DNA from: Membranipora membranacea
Taxonomy: Eukaryota > Bryozoa > Gymnolaemata > Cheilostomatida > Membraniporidae
Direction: 5' to 3'
Assembly (NCBI GenBank): GCA_914767715.1
Contig: OU612067.1
Span: 30,912,162-30,976,161 of the forward strand
Length of the DNA stretch: 64,000 nucleotides
Shown here: one piece after another, positions 24,531 to 37,322 of the stretch
Layout of the letters: each line of letters begins with the position of its first letter
How positions within the stretch are numbered: the stretch's first letter is position 1
Translations under genes and position numbers: made by a program
The notes under the pieces: generated by a model
The model's input: only the letters and a program-made list of their open reading frames with translations
Told to the model about the DNA's origin: nothing
The model's database searches: none

Positions 24531-27500
24531 TCATCTGGGAACCTCTTTCTCCTCAGATATCTTGATTGAGTCAGGATCTGTGAGTTCTGAGAGTCTTCGT
24601 TTTAGCACCAGCGGCATGGCAGCAAAAAGCTTTTTATAAAAGTCAGCTATGTGAGATTTCTTATTCAGGAAGTCTATCACTGTTGAGGTCTATAACAGAG
24701 AAACAAACAGAGGAATAAAAAACATTTTGTAGGAGGAGAGGTATACACCCTAGGGTTCTGGGACAATCAATCACTTTCCATCTTGCCACCCCCAAAAACG
24801 AATGGGTTGATGGCACTTATCAGCACGCCTGTTCTTCATTACAGGGAGTTATACACTCCCACTTCACCAAATCACTCCATCCCACCATTGCCACCCTATC
24901 AGCGCTGCGTACGTGCCAGGTAAGTATTTAAGACAACCCTCTATAGCAAGCCATTTTATATACATATAATTATATCTATTAGATGATTTAAAAAACCGCA
25001 ATTAACTTACTATAGCAAGCCATAATTGTTTAACACATAAAAATAGCTTTATTTTATAGAATTGGGACCATTGGATGTTTCCCTGTTTTGCTGGACATAA
25101 ATCAAGCAGGCAGGGAAATATTTGGCGTCACGATTGCATTTAAGAAACAAGGATTTGAATCCCACATCAAAGGTTTTAGCTCTTAGCATACGTTAATTGC
25201 CAATGAGAACCAAGTTCAATGGGATGAGCTGAACATTACCTAGAAACAGTTTTAGCGCTCAGACAGTCGCAAGTGGCATAATATTTTCAAACATCAAATA
25301 CTTTTTACGCTACCTTGTAAACACTTTAAATGATATTCAACTTTAAACAATCCGATTCAGATTTTTGTCTTTTTTGTTCATGTTAACACCTTAAGGCCAG
25401 TATTTACAACAAATTTTGCGACGGGTGTACCTGTATCTACTGATATGTATTCATATTCATACCAATGCCTGTATGTAATATGTGATAGATCAATCAAACA
25501 TAATGGAATATATGATAATTTAATGCCACAAACCCGCACTTGCAGCCGTGTGAGAACTCAGACTACTTAGTAAAATTTGTAATTTGCTGTTGGTTTACAC
25601 TCTGCGCATGTGCGAACTGTTGAGGCATACGTTCGTCTCTGCAGCATAGGGCTTGAACTAATTCACCTAGTCTGAGTACCAAAATTGGGAAAACAATGGA
25701 AACCCATAATTTAGAAATATTTGGGCCTAAATGGAACACTGGTTATGATACCTCATAACCTTGAACCCTGGGAGTTGTCTTTCTTGATGGAAGGCAGCGC
25801 CACCACCGCTGTGCTGCAGAGATAGACTATGTCAAAGGCTATCCTGCAGGCAGAGTGGTTTATGAAGACTCTGACTAACACGGAAACTTAACAGTAAATC
25901 ATAATGTATGATGGTAACCAGATAAGGAATTGCCACAAACCCCATCTGTCCGTGCTTGTGATTGACTTTTCATGGATTTAGTTTTGGCAAATAAAAACAT
26001 TGTCTATCATAAAACAATATCTTATTCTCAACTTTCCAAGGTTGAAACAACGCTGTTCAAGTAAATTTGGTTTGATAATTAATCAAATCAATGATTTAAT
26101 ACTATTTTCTTTATCCTCGTGAATCCAAATTACCCGATAACAGGTAGTAAATGAGGTGGCTCAGATTGGCATAGCCAGTCAGAGCCAACACAATGACCAG
26201 ATCACAGGCTAACGGCAGCTAAATATGGAATCGGGACAAATTTTGGATTTCCATCTCGCAGTCTACTATGAAGAGTTGATATGACTCAGGGGGGTCATTC
26301 AATGAATGAGCCACGCTTTAGTAAAGCAATTTATCGCTATCACAAAATCGCTCCCAAATCGCTAGCTCAGAATGTATACAGTTCCATCAATAAGTGAGCG
26401 ATTTCTGAGCGTGAGCCTAGCAGGTATCACTCACTCATTTATCAGACTGTGATACTGGCTGTTACCAATAGAAAGACCCCCTGAATCATACAGTAAGAGA
26501 GCACATAGATTATATCAAACATTTACCCTGATGGCGGCGGACAACTCCTGATTAGCCTCTATCAAAGTTTTAAGTTCCTCTTTTTCTGACTCTAGAGTAT
26601 GAGGAGGTCTGATGAATATAAGAGGTACACTGTCAGCTATAGCAGTGGTGAGTGAGAGATCACAGTAATCTGTCTGTAGTACACTCGGAGATAACACAAC
26701 AATCACCCTACGGCTAGTCATCACATGCTCAGACATCTTCTGTGGTATGACTAAAACATTCAATACAGTTGTTAAAAGAATGGTAAAACGTGTGTTTACA
26801 TCTATATAATATATAACTCTAGTCTCAAGATATATGGTCTAACTTGTAAGTTCACCGCTGTCAACAGCATTGGTATAGCCAATGTGTGAGCACTATGATA
26901 AGAGCCATCGTATCTGTCAACAGTGGCTGTCACCCAACAGCTAATCAGACCCGACACATTGACTAAACTATGACTTAAATAATGAAATTGTAGGCTGAGC
27001 TATGAATGCATATTTTCAACATTTCAAAAAACTTTTTCCGCTCCTTTGAAGCCCTCTCTAGTTACTTCTATCCGTTTGAGCTCAAGTCTAAGCATATTAA
27101 GCTGTGTTACTAACCAGCGCCGATTCTGAAGTCCCGATCAGGCAAACATATCTGGTAGTTGTATTCTTCTAAGGGATCCAGAACTTTATCAACTAGAAAT
27201 GTTTGATCTTTGCTGTCTTGTGAGACTATGATGTAGGCATCAAACTGATGGTTCACTAAAAGACAAATCAGAATAACGATTATCATGTACTTGTCCAAGT
27301 GACTCAATGAGTGTAACGTGGAAATGGCACCTTATCATTTATTACAATAATATTCAATTTTCTCTATCTAACTGATATGAAGTTAAGGGCTAAGACAGGG
27401 TTTTTAGGTACCGTATATATAGGGCCTGCATGATCACAGTGAAGGAAAATTTGCTGAATTCAGAAATAATGTATAAATTGCAGAAAGCAGATATAATATA

Positions 27501-30500
27501 ATTACTATTCACTCCTGCCTTATCAAGAGAAGCCTGCCTGCCAAGAGTTTTTTGTTGTTGGTATATTTAGAACAATTATGGGTAAGTTTCCCTACCTTTA
27601 CTTGCAGGTTTCAGACAAGTATTCCAGAGAATTTTGATCTCATTTCTGTATACATATGATAGGGTGACCACGAGACAAGCGCAGAGAATCACAACCACTA
27701 ATGGTATTGAGAGGTGAGTGGCGAGGGTTTTATCAAAGTATGACTTTGTCCTTCTTATCTCCTCCGTCCTCACTGAGAAGAAAATTCAGTAAAATTAAAG
27801 TGGTTGTATATCGTCATAAAAAATGACTCAATTAGGGTGGTTTAAGAATATTTGCTCTACCAACCATAGTATGGACGCTTGAACGTTATTACCTCATATT
27901 TTTTAAATAATGAGTAGAATTGTCAACATTATAACTGATTAGAATTTAAATCATTGGGTGACACATTATACACATACTGTTTTAATTTTTACACATGCTT
28001 TTGGTTTTATGAGCTCTGTCCATCATGTTTGATAGAGAAATTACAAAGTCAGTGTGCGCAATTTATTGATATCAGTGTAGAAACTGAATTTATTCATCTG
28101 ATTGGACAGCGAAGAAGCATGTGAAACATTCACTCACCGGGACATGGAGTCGTGAAGTTCCAGGTCTTTTTTGTCCACTCAAATCGCTTAATTAAGCAGT
28201 GGTAAGTTTGCCTCAGCTGGTATTCTGAGATATTATAAAATGTAACGGCCTTGTGAAGAGTATCAGCCCTGTAAGATTAATTAAAAGGTTTCATTGTTTT
28301 ATTGTTTAATAACGTGTACATCTGAAAGAAACAATCACAGTTGGTCAGTGCAAGTCTCTAACTGCTCGGTCTGTGGCTCCATCTGAGGGACTGACATCCC
28401 TGATCCTTGCTCTACTCAGCTCATTGGTCAGATTAAGGAGTTAGAGGACTTCTTAGTCTGGCTGGGCGATCAGTGCTCCTGCTGTACTCTTTTCAATAAT
28501 GGTGGTTCAATATTCTCAAAAAATACCAGTGATGTTGTTTTGAATAAATGGTAGGGGAGGCGAAGCTCAAGTAACACCAGGTGGGGTAATATGAATAGCA
28601 AATGGAAGTCATAATTAAGCTGATCCTGACCTGGATTGTTAATTTGTGGTGATTTTAGGCCACTTTGTAATGCAATTCACGGGAGGCAGTGCCTCCCTAC
28701 CTCCCCTTAAGCTAGAAACTTACGTGTCGATGCTTTCACCTCTGATATTCTGAAACTCCTTTACCCGTTTATCCTCCACATTTTGCCCTTCATGGCTCCC
28801 GTCTTCCATAACGATATGAAGTTTAGTAAAGAAGGGATGATAACACTTCAGACTGGGGTCCAGGTACACCTCACAGTACACGGTGATATTATCACCTGGA
28901 GAGGCACATATCGAGGCATTGGGTGTAATGGTGAAGGCCGGTGGACTTTCATTACACACATCTGATGTTAGAAAAAGAAAATAAGATATGGTTGGAATAG
29001 TTCTAAAGGAAAATAATGAAGTTTTACAAAACTAGGAGTTGTCTCATCTTTTGCAAAGAGCAGATAACTGCTAGTTTAATTGTGTTTAATGTTTTAACTG
29101 CTTGTAGACTTGTGAACCTCATAGGGCACATCTGCTTAAATTTGAGTATGCATCAATCTACAATCATAAAATCATAGCTTTTTATGGCGCACATCACACC
29201 TACTCACAATGACACTACATTTTGAATAGTTGTGACAAAACCAGGACCTTGATAAATATACAATTTAAATAATTTCACAAAAATAATTATGAAGGTTTGA
29301 ATGATTATCAAGGCCGAGTGGTGAATAGCGGGCTATCTAATTAGCGCCATCGACCCATTCTTTTTTGGGGATGATGAGATGGCGCAATCGGTTAGCGCGC
29401 TTGCTATTCACTGCCAGGCGATAAGTGCCGCAGGAGTTGTGGGTTCGAGTCCCACTGGGGGAGCTTTCATTGTTGATTGTTCCAGCCCCCAGCACCCTCG
29501 GGTGTATACCTCTCCTCAAGGCCAGAATCAGTTTCATTCATTGCATGTTAACTTTGGCTAAGTTCAAAGACCAAAGCCTCCTTTTCAGAGGTGTTTGTGT
29601 TGCAACAACAGTAGGTTTGCCACACATAGCAGATGTTGCCAAGAAAAAACAATCAGATAAAGTTAAATTGCTGAAACGATAAACATCTGACTTGACCTTG
29701 GATCTCTCCCACCAGCCTTAACGCACGCCAAAAAACAAGCCCGCCCACACACACTAAACCAGGTGGTAGATAATAAACCCAACTGGCCTCAAGTTTGAGC
29801 TAAGGTTACTCTCTCTGCTCACCACATAACCACAGAAGATTATAAAACTGCAAAGCTAGTAAAGCAGTGAGTTAAGTGAATGAATAGGCACATTTTAGAA
29901 GTGAGTGATGGCTCGAGTTTAATTTATCTAGCTTGGGGGTAACTAAATGTTACGTAGCAGTAGCACTTAGTTTAGGCCAGCTGAGGTTCGAGTCCATATA
30001 TTTTAAAACTCACTCACCTCCATTTAATGTCAGCATAAATTTAGCCTTATCAGGCATTTGCGAAGAGATGAATTTTTCGAGTGCTTTATTCCGATCTTGG
30101 GTACTTCAAATCAAAATTTTGACACATACCTGCATAGATATGAATAGTGAATTGATGAGACAGAGTAGAGTTATTTGCACTGACAAGCTCACATCGCACC
30201 GTAGCTATATCTCCTGGAGCAGATACACTCAACCAATCTAAACCCTGATTAAAGTTTCTGAATCTATGTTGTGAATCCTGAGATACTCCCTGTCCATCGA
30301 TGTACCTGTGAACAAAATACAAATTCATCTATGATATGATGGTTCAATTCATAAGGGGGGGGGGGAGGGTTGGTGCTATAAATAATTTCAGTTGAAATCG
30401 GAATTTACTGCTGTGTTCCAGCATACACTTTGAGGGGGGTGGGGGAATCTCCAAACCATTCAAATTGGTTCAAGCCTTATTATTGACGATTATTGGGTAT

Positions 30501-32392
30501 AAGCGCACATTAGCATAGTTTGAGAGTTTAAACTGTGGCATGATAGCTAGTAAAAGCATTTCTTTATCGACCAGCAGGGAAAGTGGTTGATGATGAAATG
30601 CTACTACCAGCTACCCCGACACAGTTTTTGCCCTCAGCCCTAGCAGTAGCACAAAGGCTAAGTATTATGTCAATTAAAATTTGAAAATTTGAAGCCAGAA
30701 TGTTTAACACTGGTATGCTGATAGGAAGATGCACAAACCATAATGAGACATCCCCTATTCATAGAGTATAATGGTGGGCATGAAAATGCAAAAAGATAAA
30801 TACTGCGGCAGTACGATCCCTTGATATTCCATGTCATTGTGCCTCTGACACTGAATATATAACTCATGAATCAGTAAATATTTTGTTTTTGTGCACTCAT
30901 CTAGAATGATTCAGCATTTTTTGTGCTTTGCAACAAACATAGCAAAAGTCACGTTACATTAACAGTTAGTTAAATTCACAGTAACCACTGACTCTGGGGA
31001 TGTGCATGGACTCACATACAGATCCGATTCCACTGGATTCTGATTTGTATAACAATATATTTCACCAGGATGTTAGTTTCAAAAGCGTTTTCATCAATTC
31101 AAGGTTGAATTTATATTCTGCTTGTAGATTGAAATCTGTGTGCAGCTTCTTTTGATGGAAAAAAGAAATGGCAAGCTTACCTTTCATTGTTTATTAGTAT
31201 TGAATTGCAAAACAACCTTTTGGACCAGACTACAAATACTGAGATCAATTATTCTTTTCAACTCAGCTATCCAATTTCACCATAATTAATAAATGATGTT
31301 GTAATATCACAATGAGTGTATTTTGACTCAATCTTGATAAGAGAGCATAGAAGCATCTCTGGAAACTCAATACAGCTACAAGTTTGTATGTTTCTATGGC
31401 AACAGTCAATGCACTCTTCCCATTCAGAACACTTGCAAATCCAAAATCCAGTATATAGGATATTTTAATTTACTGATTTCACAAACTGCTATATCACTGT
31501 TTTCAAATTATATATATTGTCGCTTTTCTTTCTAAATATTCTTCCTACATTTACTCGACAAATCCTGACACCTGACTGCAGGTGACACCAGTTACCGATC
31601 CCAACTTGTTCACCATAACCCAATATTCAAAGATTTCGATCTAAAAATAATTACGATACCACTAGCTCAAATGTGCAAATAGTTTCGAGAATTCACTTAT
31701 TGGATACTGAATACACAAGACTAAAAACTATGGAAATTAATAAGGTAACATTTCGGACACTTTGGATATCTATATCTATATCTATTGACTATCTATTGAC
31801 TCTGGTAGTATAGTAATATAGGTTATAGGTAATATAGGTTTGTTGTCATGACTTACCAGTTGATGTGCTGATATCCTGTGGCACAGCAGTCTAGTCTGAC
31901 CTTCTGACCTCTTTTAACAGGTATATCAGTAGGGGGGTACTCCTCAGCCATCCATCCTGGTGGGCTCTTGAAACCTAACTCTATATGTGAAAAGATATAA
32001 AGTAACATTGATCACCCTCAACTACCAAACCGATTCAAAGTTAAATGAATGACTATAAGGTAAAACTTATATTGCTCTAATATTTGATTGGATTAATAGT
32101 ACCCTTCCCTTTATTGTGAGCCGATAAAAGAGGCAATTTCGACAAAACCAAATAGGCAGGGGGTGTATCGCTTTATTTCACTTTTCCACGATAGGACTTT
32201 ACAAACAGGCATATCAAGCCTCAATTATTATATCAGCAATTCGTACATTGCCATTTTAATGGCTAATTGTTGAATAACAGTAACATTACCATCTAAGCCT
32301 CCATTGTAGGGTGGACAGGGGAAAACTTGACTCGCTGTAAATGATAGATAGCACACTACCAGGAGACTAACTTGGGCTGAACACGCAGCCAT
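24531..32392 (-). CDS. IgTIR receptor gene C, complete (IL-1R-like)
   Basis: Nine minus-strand exons join in frame for 490 codons: 32392-32290, 31980-31857, 30305-30130, 28961-28724, 28268-28138, 27772-27596, 27255-27115, 26750-26527 and 24689-24531 (stop TGA). The phases are identical to gene B. Order: signal peptide (MAACSAQVSLLVVCYLS), Ig1 (RLDCCATG and VRCELVS), Ig2 (ITVYCEVY and TYHCLIKR), membrane helix near 278-300, then TIR. Box 1 is FDAYIIVS, box 2 ICLPDRDFRIGAG, and box 3 is FYKKLFAAMP near residues 455-464, where IL-1R relatives have FW. A basic 26-residue tail follows. Exon 6 has two possible donors six bases apart (27596 or 27602), both phase 1. It probably acts as a cell-surface sensor signalling through TIR adaptors (inference from the family). 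Sequence is clearly diverged from A and B. Introns hold a MITE and a SINE. Confidence 0.88.
24715..24905 (-). mobile_element. SINE-related fragment in intron 8 of gene C
   Basis: It carries the reverse complement of the SINE tail (GGAGAGGTATACACCCT) and a degenerate head. It is the partner of 12220-12400 in block A. It lies just upstream (in transcript order) of the terminal TIR exon. Confidence 0.5.
26279..26492. mobile_element. MITE of about 210 bp in intron 8 of gene C
   Basis: The ends are inverted: ATGACTCAGGGGGGTCATTC on the left and, on the opposite strand at the right end, ATGATTCAGGGGGTCTTTC. The interior has several AGCGATTT-type repeats and no open frame. It is non-autonomous and of unknown superfamily. 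Confidence 0.55.
29375..29530 (+). mobile_element. tRNA-derived SINE in intron 3 of gene C
   Basis: It starts GATGAGATGGCGCAATCGG and has the A-box-like GGCGCAATCGGTTAGCG and the B box GGGTTCGAGTCCC. The tail is CACCCTCGGGTGTATACCTC. It is almost the same as 49141-49286. Extra bases between the boxes rule out a normal tRNA cloverleaf. No target duplication is clear here. Confidence 0.8.
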
Positions 32393-35300
32393 CTTCTACA
32401 ACAGAAATGTGCCATTTTTATCTTACATTGTTATAGCAGAGGATAGCAGCAATAATTTATGGCCATATTTAACCTAGAAAGCCAGGGCGGGCTTCTTTGG
32501 TTAAGTTTGAAGCCATCCAAGTTGATGTAATACCAACTAATCTAAAGCTTAGCCAAAACAGACCTCATATAGCAAGCAATAAGCTGTGCTATCAAGGAAA
32601 GTATATACGTTTAAGAGTCAGGATTGGTCTGACAGTTAAGGGTAAGGGCTTGTGATCCTATGTTCCAGGTTGGATTTTCAATACGTGATGACATTAATGA
32701 TTTGGCAGTGGCACGCTATTCATCCGAGCCTTGTCTGTTCGGATCAGGACCATAAATACAGGAGGTCTAAAGTGTGTGCTTGCATGAAGTATGAAGATCC
32801 CATCTATCTCTTCGAAAAAAAAGTAGCAAGCAACCCCACACAACACAAGCCACCTGCACCGTTAAATTAAATGTGGCTTAGAGTATAGAATGATAAGAGA
32901 TAAATTTGAAATCCGATCATCTAATAAGTGGCAGAATGGCGTGTTGTGAACACTAAGGCCAAGAGAAAATACGCCATTTCAGATGTCTTCCAACAAAACG
33001 TCAAAACAAACATTTGTGTACAAAACATCTTACCATGGCTATTATTGAGCTGTTTAGAGGAAGGTTGCCAGTTGAGTGCTCTCACAATCACAACCTGCAC
33101 TACCACTATACTCTCTTACTGGTTCTGCTGCTCCGGCCCAGCTGAGTCAGTGTGAGTGTCTACAAAAGGATAGTCTCATAACACTCCACCCTAACTGCCC
33201 TAACTCACAGTAAACTTACTGAACTCCTACACGCTAGTTGTGTTCAAATAGTAAACACACACTATCTCACTTAAATCATTACACAGTTGAGTGGTTGAGT
33301 TGAATAGAGTGGATTAGTCATGTAGTGATGTATTATTGCCGTGCAAACCGCTTATTATCATGTCATCGATCATCTTAGATCTGCAAGAGGAAGTTAGCAT
33401 CCCGCTCCCCTATCTATGATGTATATCAGGAGTAGAAAACTCACAGGCTAAATTTTCCTTTCATGTGGATACAGCAGGGGCGAGGGAGTTGATTATTGGT
33501 ACAGGGTCTGCTCAATGAACTCCCAGGGAGTTCATTGGTCTGCTGTAAAGAGAAATAAATGATTTGATACAGACACCGTCTGATTACACAACTGCTCCTG
33601 CTGTATATATTATAGTTATATATATTCATAAATTATTTAGCCTTTTGGACTAAGCCGTGCAGGGCTGTATCCATTTCCATGGGTCTTAAAGTGGGTAGGG
33701 CCAGGTGGGATGGGTGTGGGAGGAGCTCTGTAAGAGACTTCTTTGCAGAGGTGTATGGGATTTTCAAACATTGCATGCAGTTTTCACTTTAAAGGCTTTT
33801 CATCCCATTCGGAGAAAAAAGTTACAAGCTGTTGAACACAAGAACAACCCAATTAAAAACTCTGGAAGCGGGAGATTGTCCAAGAGCCGACATGTTACTG
33901 TTACTTCTCTGCAATAAACATTCTTTTGACCTAAGGACCGACAGAATACGAATTCTTGTTTTTTATTTGTGTGAACTCTGTTTGGGACTTGTCTTAATTT
34001 CAGGTTCGCTAAAAGTATTTAGCCAGTCACGAGGAGACCTCACTGCCAATGGTCATATCTCATGTCACAAGTTTCAGTTTTACAATTATTGATGACCTTA
34101 TAAGGTGTTGATTGTAGAAAATGGCAGACAACAACAGCTAAAAAAGTATAATCGACGCTTCATAATCCCTGGCAACTGACAACTGACAGGGTAGAACCCA
34201 ACGTGGCCACGTGAAGGCTACTGGGCATCTGTGAGTGATGAAAATTAATAGCTTCCGTGTAAATTCGTAATAAATATGGGAATTTTAGTTACAGTTTTAT
34301 CAAAACTGACCCGCTGAAAAAGTGATAGGGCCATGGCTCCTGGACCTACCCACGAATGCAGCCCTGAAGCCATGATGATTGAAAAATATAAAACTGTAAG
34401 TTGGTTGCTATTTTAAAAGACCTGCACGACTGTTAAAAATGACACTCATTACACTTTTTATTGGCTTGTCAAAAAGGCCAAAGTATGAAACTAGTGAACT
34501 GTTTCAATATTATAATTATTCTGCAGCAGGTAATTTTGTGCTGGGCTATTTTCCGTCAGGCTATTTTCACATTGCTGACAACATGATGAATTTTGAATTT
34601 ATGAAATGAAAGTCACAGAGAGATTGTGATAGAAGAGCTCTGATCAGGTATCATGTGGAAATCGGTGAATTGGATCCAGGCCTGATAAATATAAAATGCT
34701 CATTGGGCATGAGAAAAATAATAGCTGAAACTCCGGACATGACATTGAGCAATGACATATAAATAAACATATAAATTCATTTATTTATGTTCTGTTCATG
34801 GTCTGTCTGCTCATTACTCATATGTTCAGGGTCTGCTCATTACTCATATGTTCAGGGTCTGCTCATTACTCATATGTTCAGGGTCTGTCTGCTCATTACT
34901 CATATGTTCAGGCAGCTATTTGTTAGGTCACTGTGATCAGCAGGCAGAGTGAGCTGGTAAATTCAACTACTGCTAACTCGAATTTTCCACTCTGAGTAGT
35001 AATTACACTCCCCTAATTCAATCCATTTAGCCTTCATTCAAACATTCCTTTATATTTGCAGCTGTATCAATGGGCGCCATACATTGGGTCATTGAGACAG
35101 CCGCAGCTGATCAAACTGGTTAGCTCAAACCAGCAATTGGAATGGACATTTACATTTTTAATTCTGATGCAGAACAGAACTACTCCTGGCTGACCTATAT
35201 AGGTATTTAGAGTATAACGTATGCAGAAAATCTCCGCAAAAGTGCATAACAGTCAATTCAGACTCCTGCTAAATCAGACAAAACCTATTGGTTCACTGAC

Positions 35301-36101
35301 CTGACCTGATTATGATTGGTTCACTGACACCTGATTATGATGCCCTACACTGTATATAGGCTGTACAGACTAAAGTCTCTTATTTTTTGTACAGGAACTG
35401 AGAATCACAAAATGTCGGGTACATGACCTCAAAATGTCGGAAAGGATTTCATGAGGGTGTTTGTATTTTTGTTTTGAGGAATTTTGTAGAATATGCGTTG
35501 ATCTACCGTAACAAATGCAGTTTAACCTCAACACGCCTTCAAGGTGTCAACTGGAATACTTGTTGCTGGAGTATCAGGGTACCTTCCTTGACTGTCACAT
35601 GCAACAAGGGGTCGAGTTGAATTAGAGACTGATGCACTATTTCCCAGCCTCCTGCAGATGAAGTTCGAACACATCCCGGCCACCCACTTTTTATCTAGAT
35701 TTTATCCGCCGTGCTGAGGACTGCTATAGGTTTTATGAGCATCTAAAGGTGATGTTATACTAGGATGTAATTGTGGAAGGTTTGTTGCAATATAAAAGAT
35801 TTTCGGACGTTTTTGATGTTTTTCTCCCCATGCTTTCTGAGCATGTGAAAGAGAAAGTTGTGTTGTTCCTGCCCTTATTCAGTATTGAGCCATGAGAATA
35901 TCGAAAAACGAAGACATGTTCAAACTTTTTACAACATACCCATTTCTAAAATAGTTAATGCTGCTAAAAACGTCCAAAAAACTTCCTAGGGTATAAACTC
36001 TGTACTCTAGACTGGATCCCAGTGGGAGCTAGGGATAAACTAAACATGAGATATAATTGCTCTCTGTGTCAAATAATTACCTTGCTAAATCATATGATAT
36101 A
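32393..36101. other. Intergenic spacer between receptor C and the foldback elements
   Basis: No splice-supported coding exon is visible on either strand. It holds a short perfect palindrome (33513-33537), a direct repeat of CTGCTCATTACTCATATGTTCAGG in four copies (about 34800-34912), and weakly inverted segments near 33640-33710 and 34320-34375 that may mark an old element. A promoter for gene C is expected just above 32392, but I could not point to its elements. Confidence 0.5.
33513..33537. repeat. Short palindrome CAATGAACTCCC-GGGAGTTCATTG
   Basis: A perfect inverted repeat of 12 bases per arm around a single A. Nearly the same palindrome, with a three-base centre, recurs at 46808-46834 in unrelated flanks. 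Confidence 0.75.
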
Positions 36102-36301
36102 AATATGATTGATGGTTTGATTGTTCAGAGCTGTCACGCGACTGACCTAGCCTTGTCACTGCGGCCACTGGTTTTGGTTTTTTCGGTTTTTTGGGTGACC
36201 CAAAAACCAAAACCAAAAAAACCAAAACCAAACCAGTGGCCGGTGACAAGGCTAGGTCAGTCGCATGACAGCTCTGAACAATCAAACCATCAATCATATT
36301 T
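36102..36301. mobile_element. Near-perfect 200 bp palindrome (foldback MITE)
   Basis: The left arm reads from AATATGATTGATGGTTTGAT inwards and the right arm is its reverse complement ending ATCAAACCATCAATCATATT. Both arms include CTAGCCTTGTCAC / GTGACAAGGCTAG and a purine/pyrimidine-rich core of TTTTGG / CCAAAA runs. Only a few bases mismatch over about 98 bp per arm, and the central loop is just a few bases. Such symmetry suggests a young element or recent arm conversion. Confidence 0.9.
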
Positions 36302-36438
36302 ATTATTTATGATTTTATTGCCCAAGCACCTATTTTTTCATCAAACTTCAAACAGTTTTGAGCTGTCAGGAAGAGTGCATTGGTTACGTTCATATTGCTC
36401 AACAACCTCCTTTTGGCTCAGAGCCTCAGACCTCGAAC

Positions 36439-36780
36439 TACCCTATAGGAGTTTAATTTAGCTAGAGTTTGATTTCGCTACCATGGTGAGTGAGTTTAAT
36501 TTAAGATACACTAAATTTCAATAGTAGGCTTACTAGCGAAAATTAAAAAAAATGTCCAATCTGGGATTCGAACCCAGGGCATAACCCTCCATCTGATTCC
36601 AAGGCAGACACTTAGACCACTACACCACACTGCCTCCCATGCGCAAAAATAGGTGTATTCCTGAATAATTTTACATTGTTTATGAAACTGAGTGGTGTTT
36701 ATTGCTTAGGAATTAATTTCCGCTATCATAAAATTTCGCTACTTAGGCAAATGCCGCGAAAACTAAACTCCTATAGGGTA
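36439..36780. mobile_element. MITE of about 340 bp carrying a tRNA-like sequence
   Basis: The ends are inverted repeats TACCCTATAGGAGTTTA (left) and TAAACTCCTATAGGGTA (right), consistent with a TA target site. Further inside, both arms carry CGCTA-type blocks. The centre contains the tRNA-like stretch described separately. There is no open frame. Confidence 0.8.
36553..36640 (-). other. tRNA-like sequence inside the MITE
   Basis: On the minus strand there is an A box (TGGTGTAGTGG), an anticodon-like loop CTTGGAA (nominal anticodon TGG), an extended variable region, a B box (GGGTTCGAATCCC) and then a run of T that could stop RNA polymerase III. The 5' and 3' ends do not pair as an acceptor stem, and TGG with a long variable arm fits no normal tRNA. 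I call it a pseudo-tRNA or SINE head captured by the MITE. Confidence 0.6.
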
Positions 36781-37322
36781 TGTCCAATTCATAACATTCT
36801 TTTTCACTGGGTGCCATCAGTTTTATCTCACTAGCTTAGAAAGATCAAAGTTATACAGTTAAATCAGAGACTATAGATAATATAATAAATACTATATTCA
36901 TATAGTCTCTGGTTAAATCACAATTTATAAAATGATTTCTTGACATCACGATGGATGTATCTTGGCTTTATCCTGGTTTGTGACCCATGGTATGTTTCCA
37001 TGGCAACAGTCAATTCTCCGCCTCTCCAGAACACTTACACAATCCAATGTCCAATGATAGAGTATCTGAATTGACAAACTGCTGCATCATTGTTTTCAAA
37101 TTATACACATGACGCAGGTCACAGCAGAGCTTCGGTCAATCCGGTTTACTGTTACTAAGCCTGTTACTTGATTGTTGCCTTTATAAACAGGGTTTCAAGT
37201 TTTCTTTCCGCATTTTTGCTGCGGATCCAGCCACGTTTAAATGATAGTGAGCGAGTAGAGCGTAGTCTTCATCAACCAAACAACAAAGCTGTTACACATC
37301 TAGTACACCTAGCGTTGATATT

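Noticed and set aside
33640-34380. Transposon with inverted ends around CAGGGCTG and GGGTAGG blocks
   Set aside because: The inverted similarity is patchy and the termini cannot be fixed.
36057-36461. 134-codon open frame
   Set aside because: It runs through a near-perfect palindrome and encodes mirrored low-complexity Lys-Pro sequence.
36553-36640. Functional tRNA gene with anticodon TGG
   Set aside because: Ends do not form an acceptor stem, and the long variable region does not fit a proline tRNA. It is inside a MITE.
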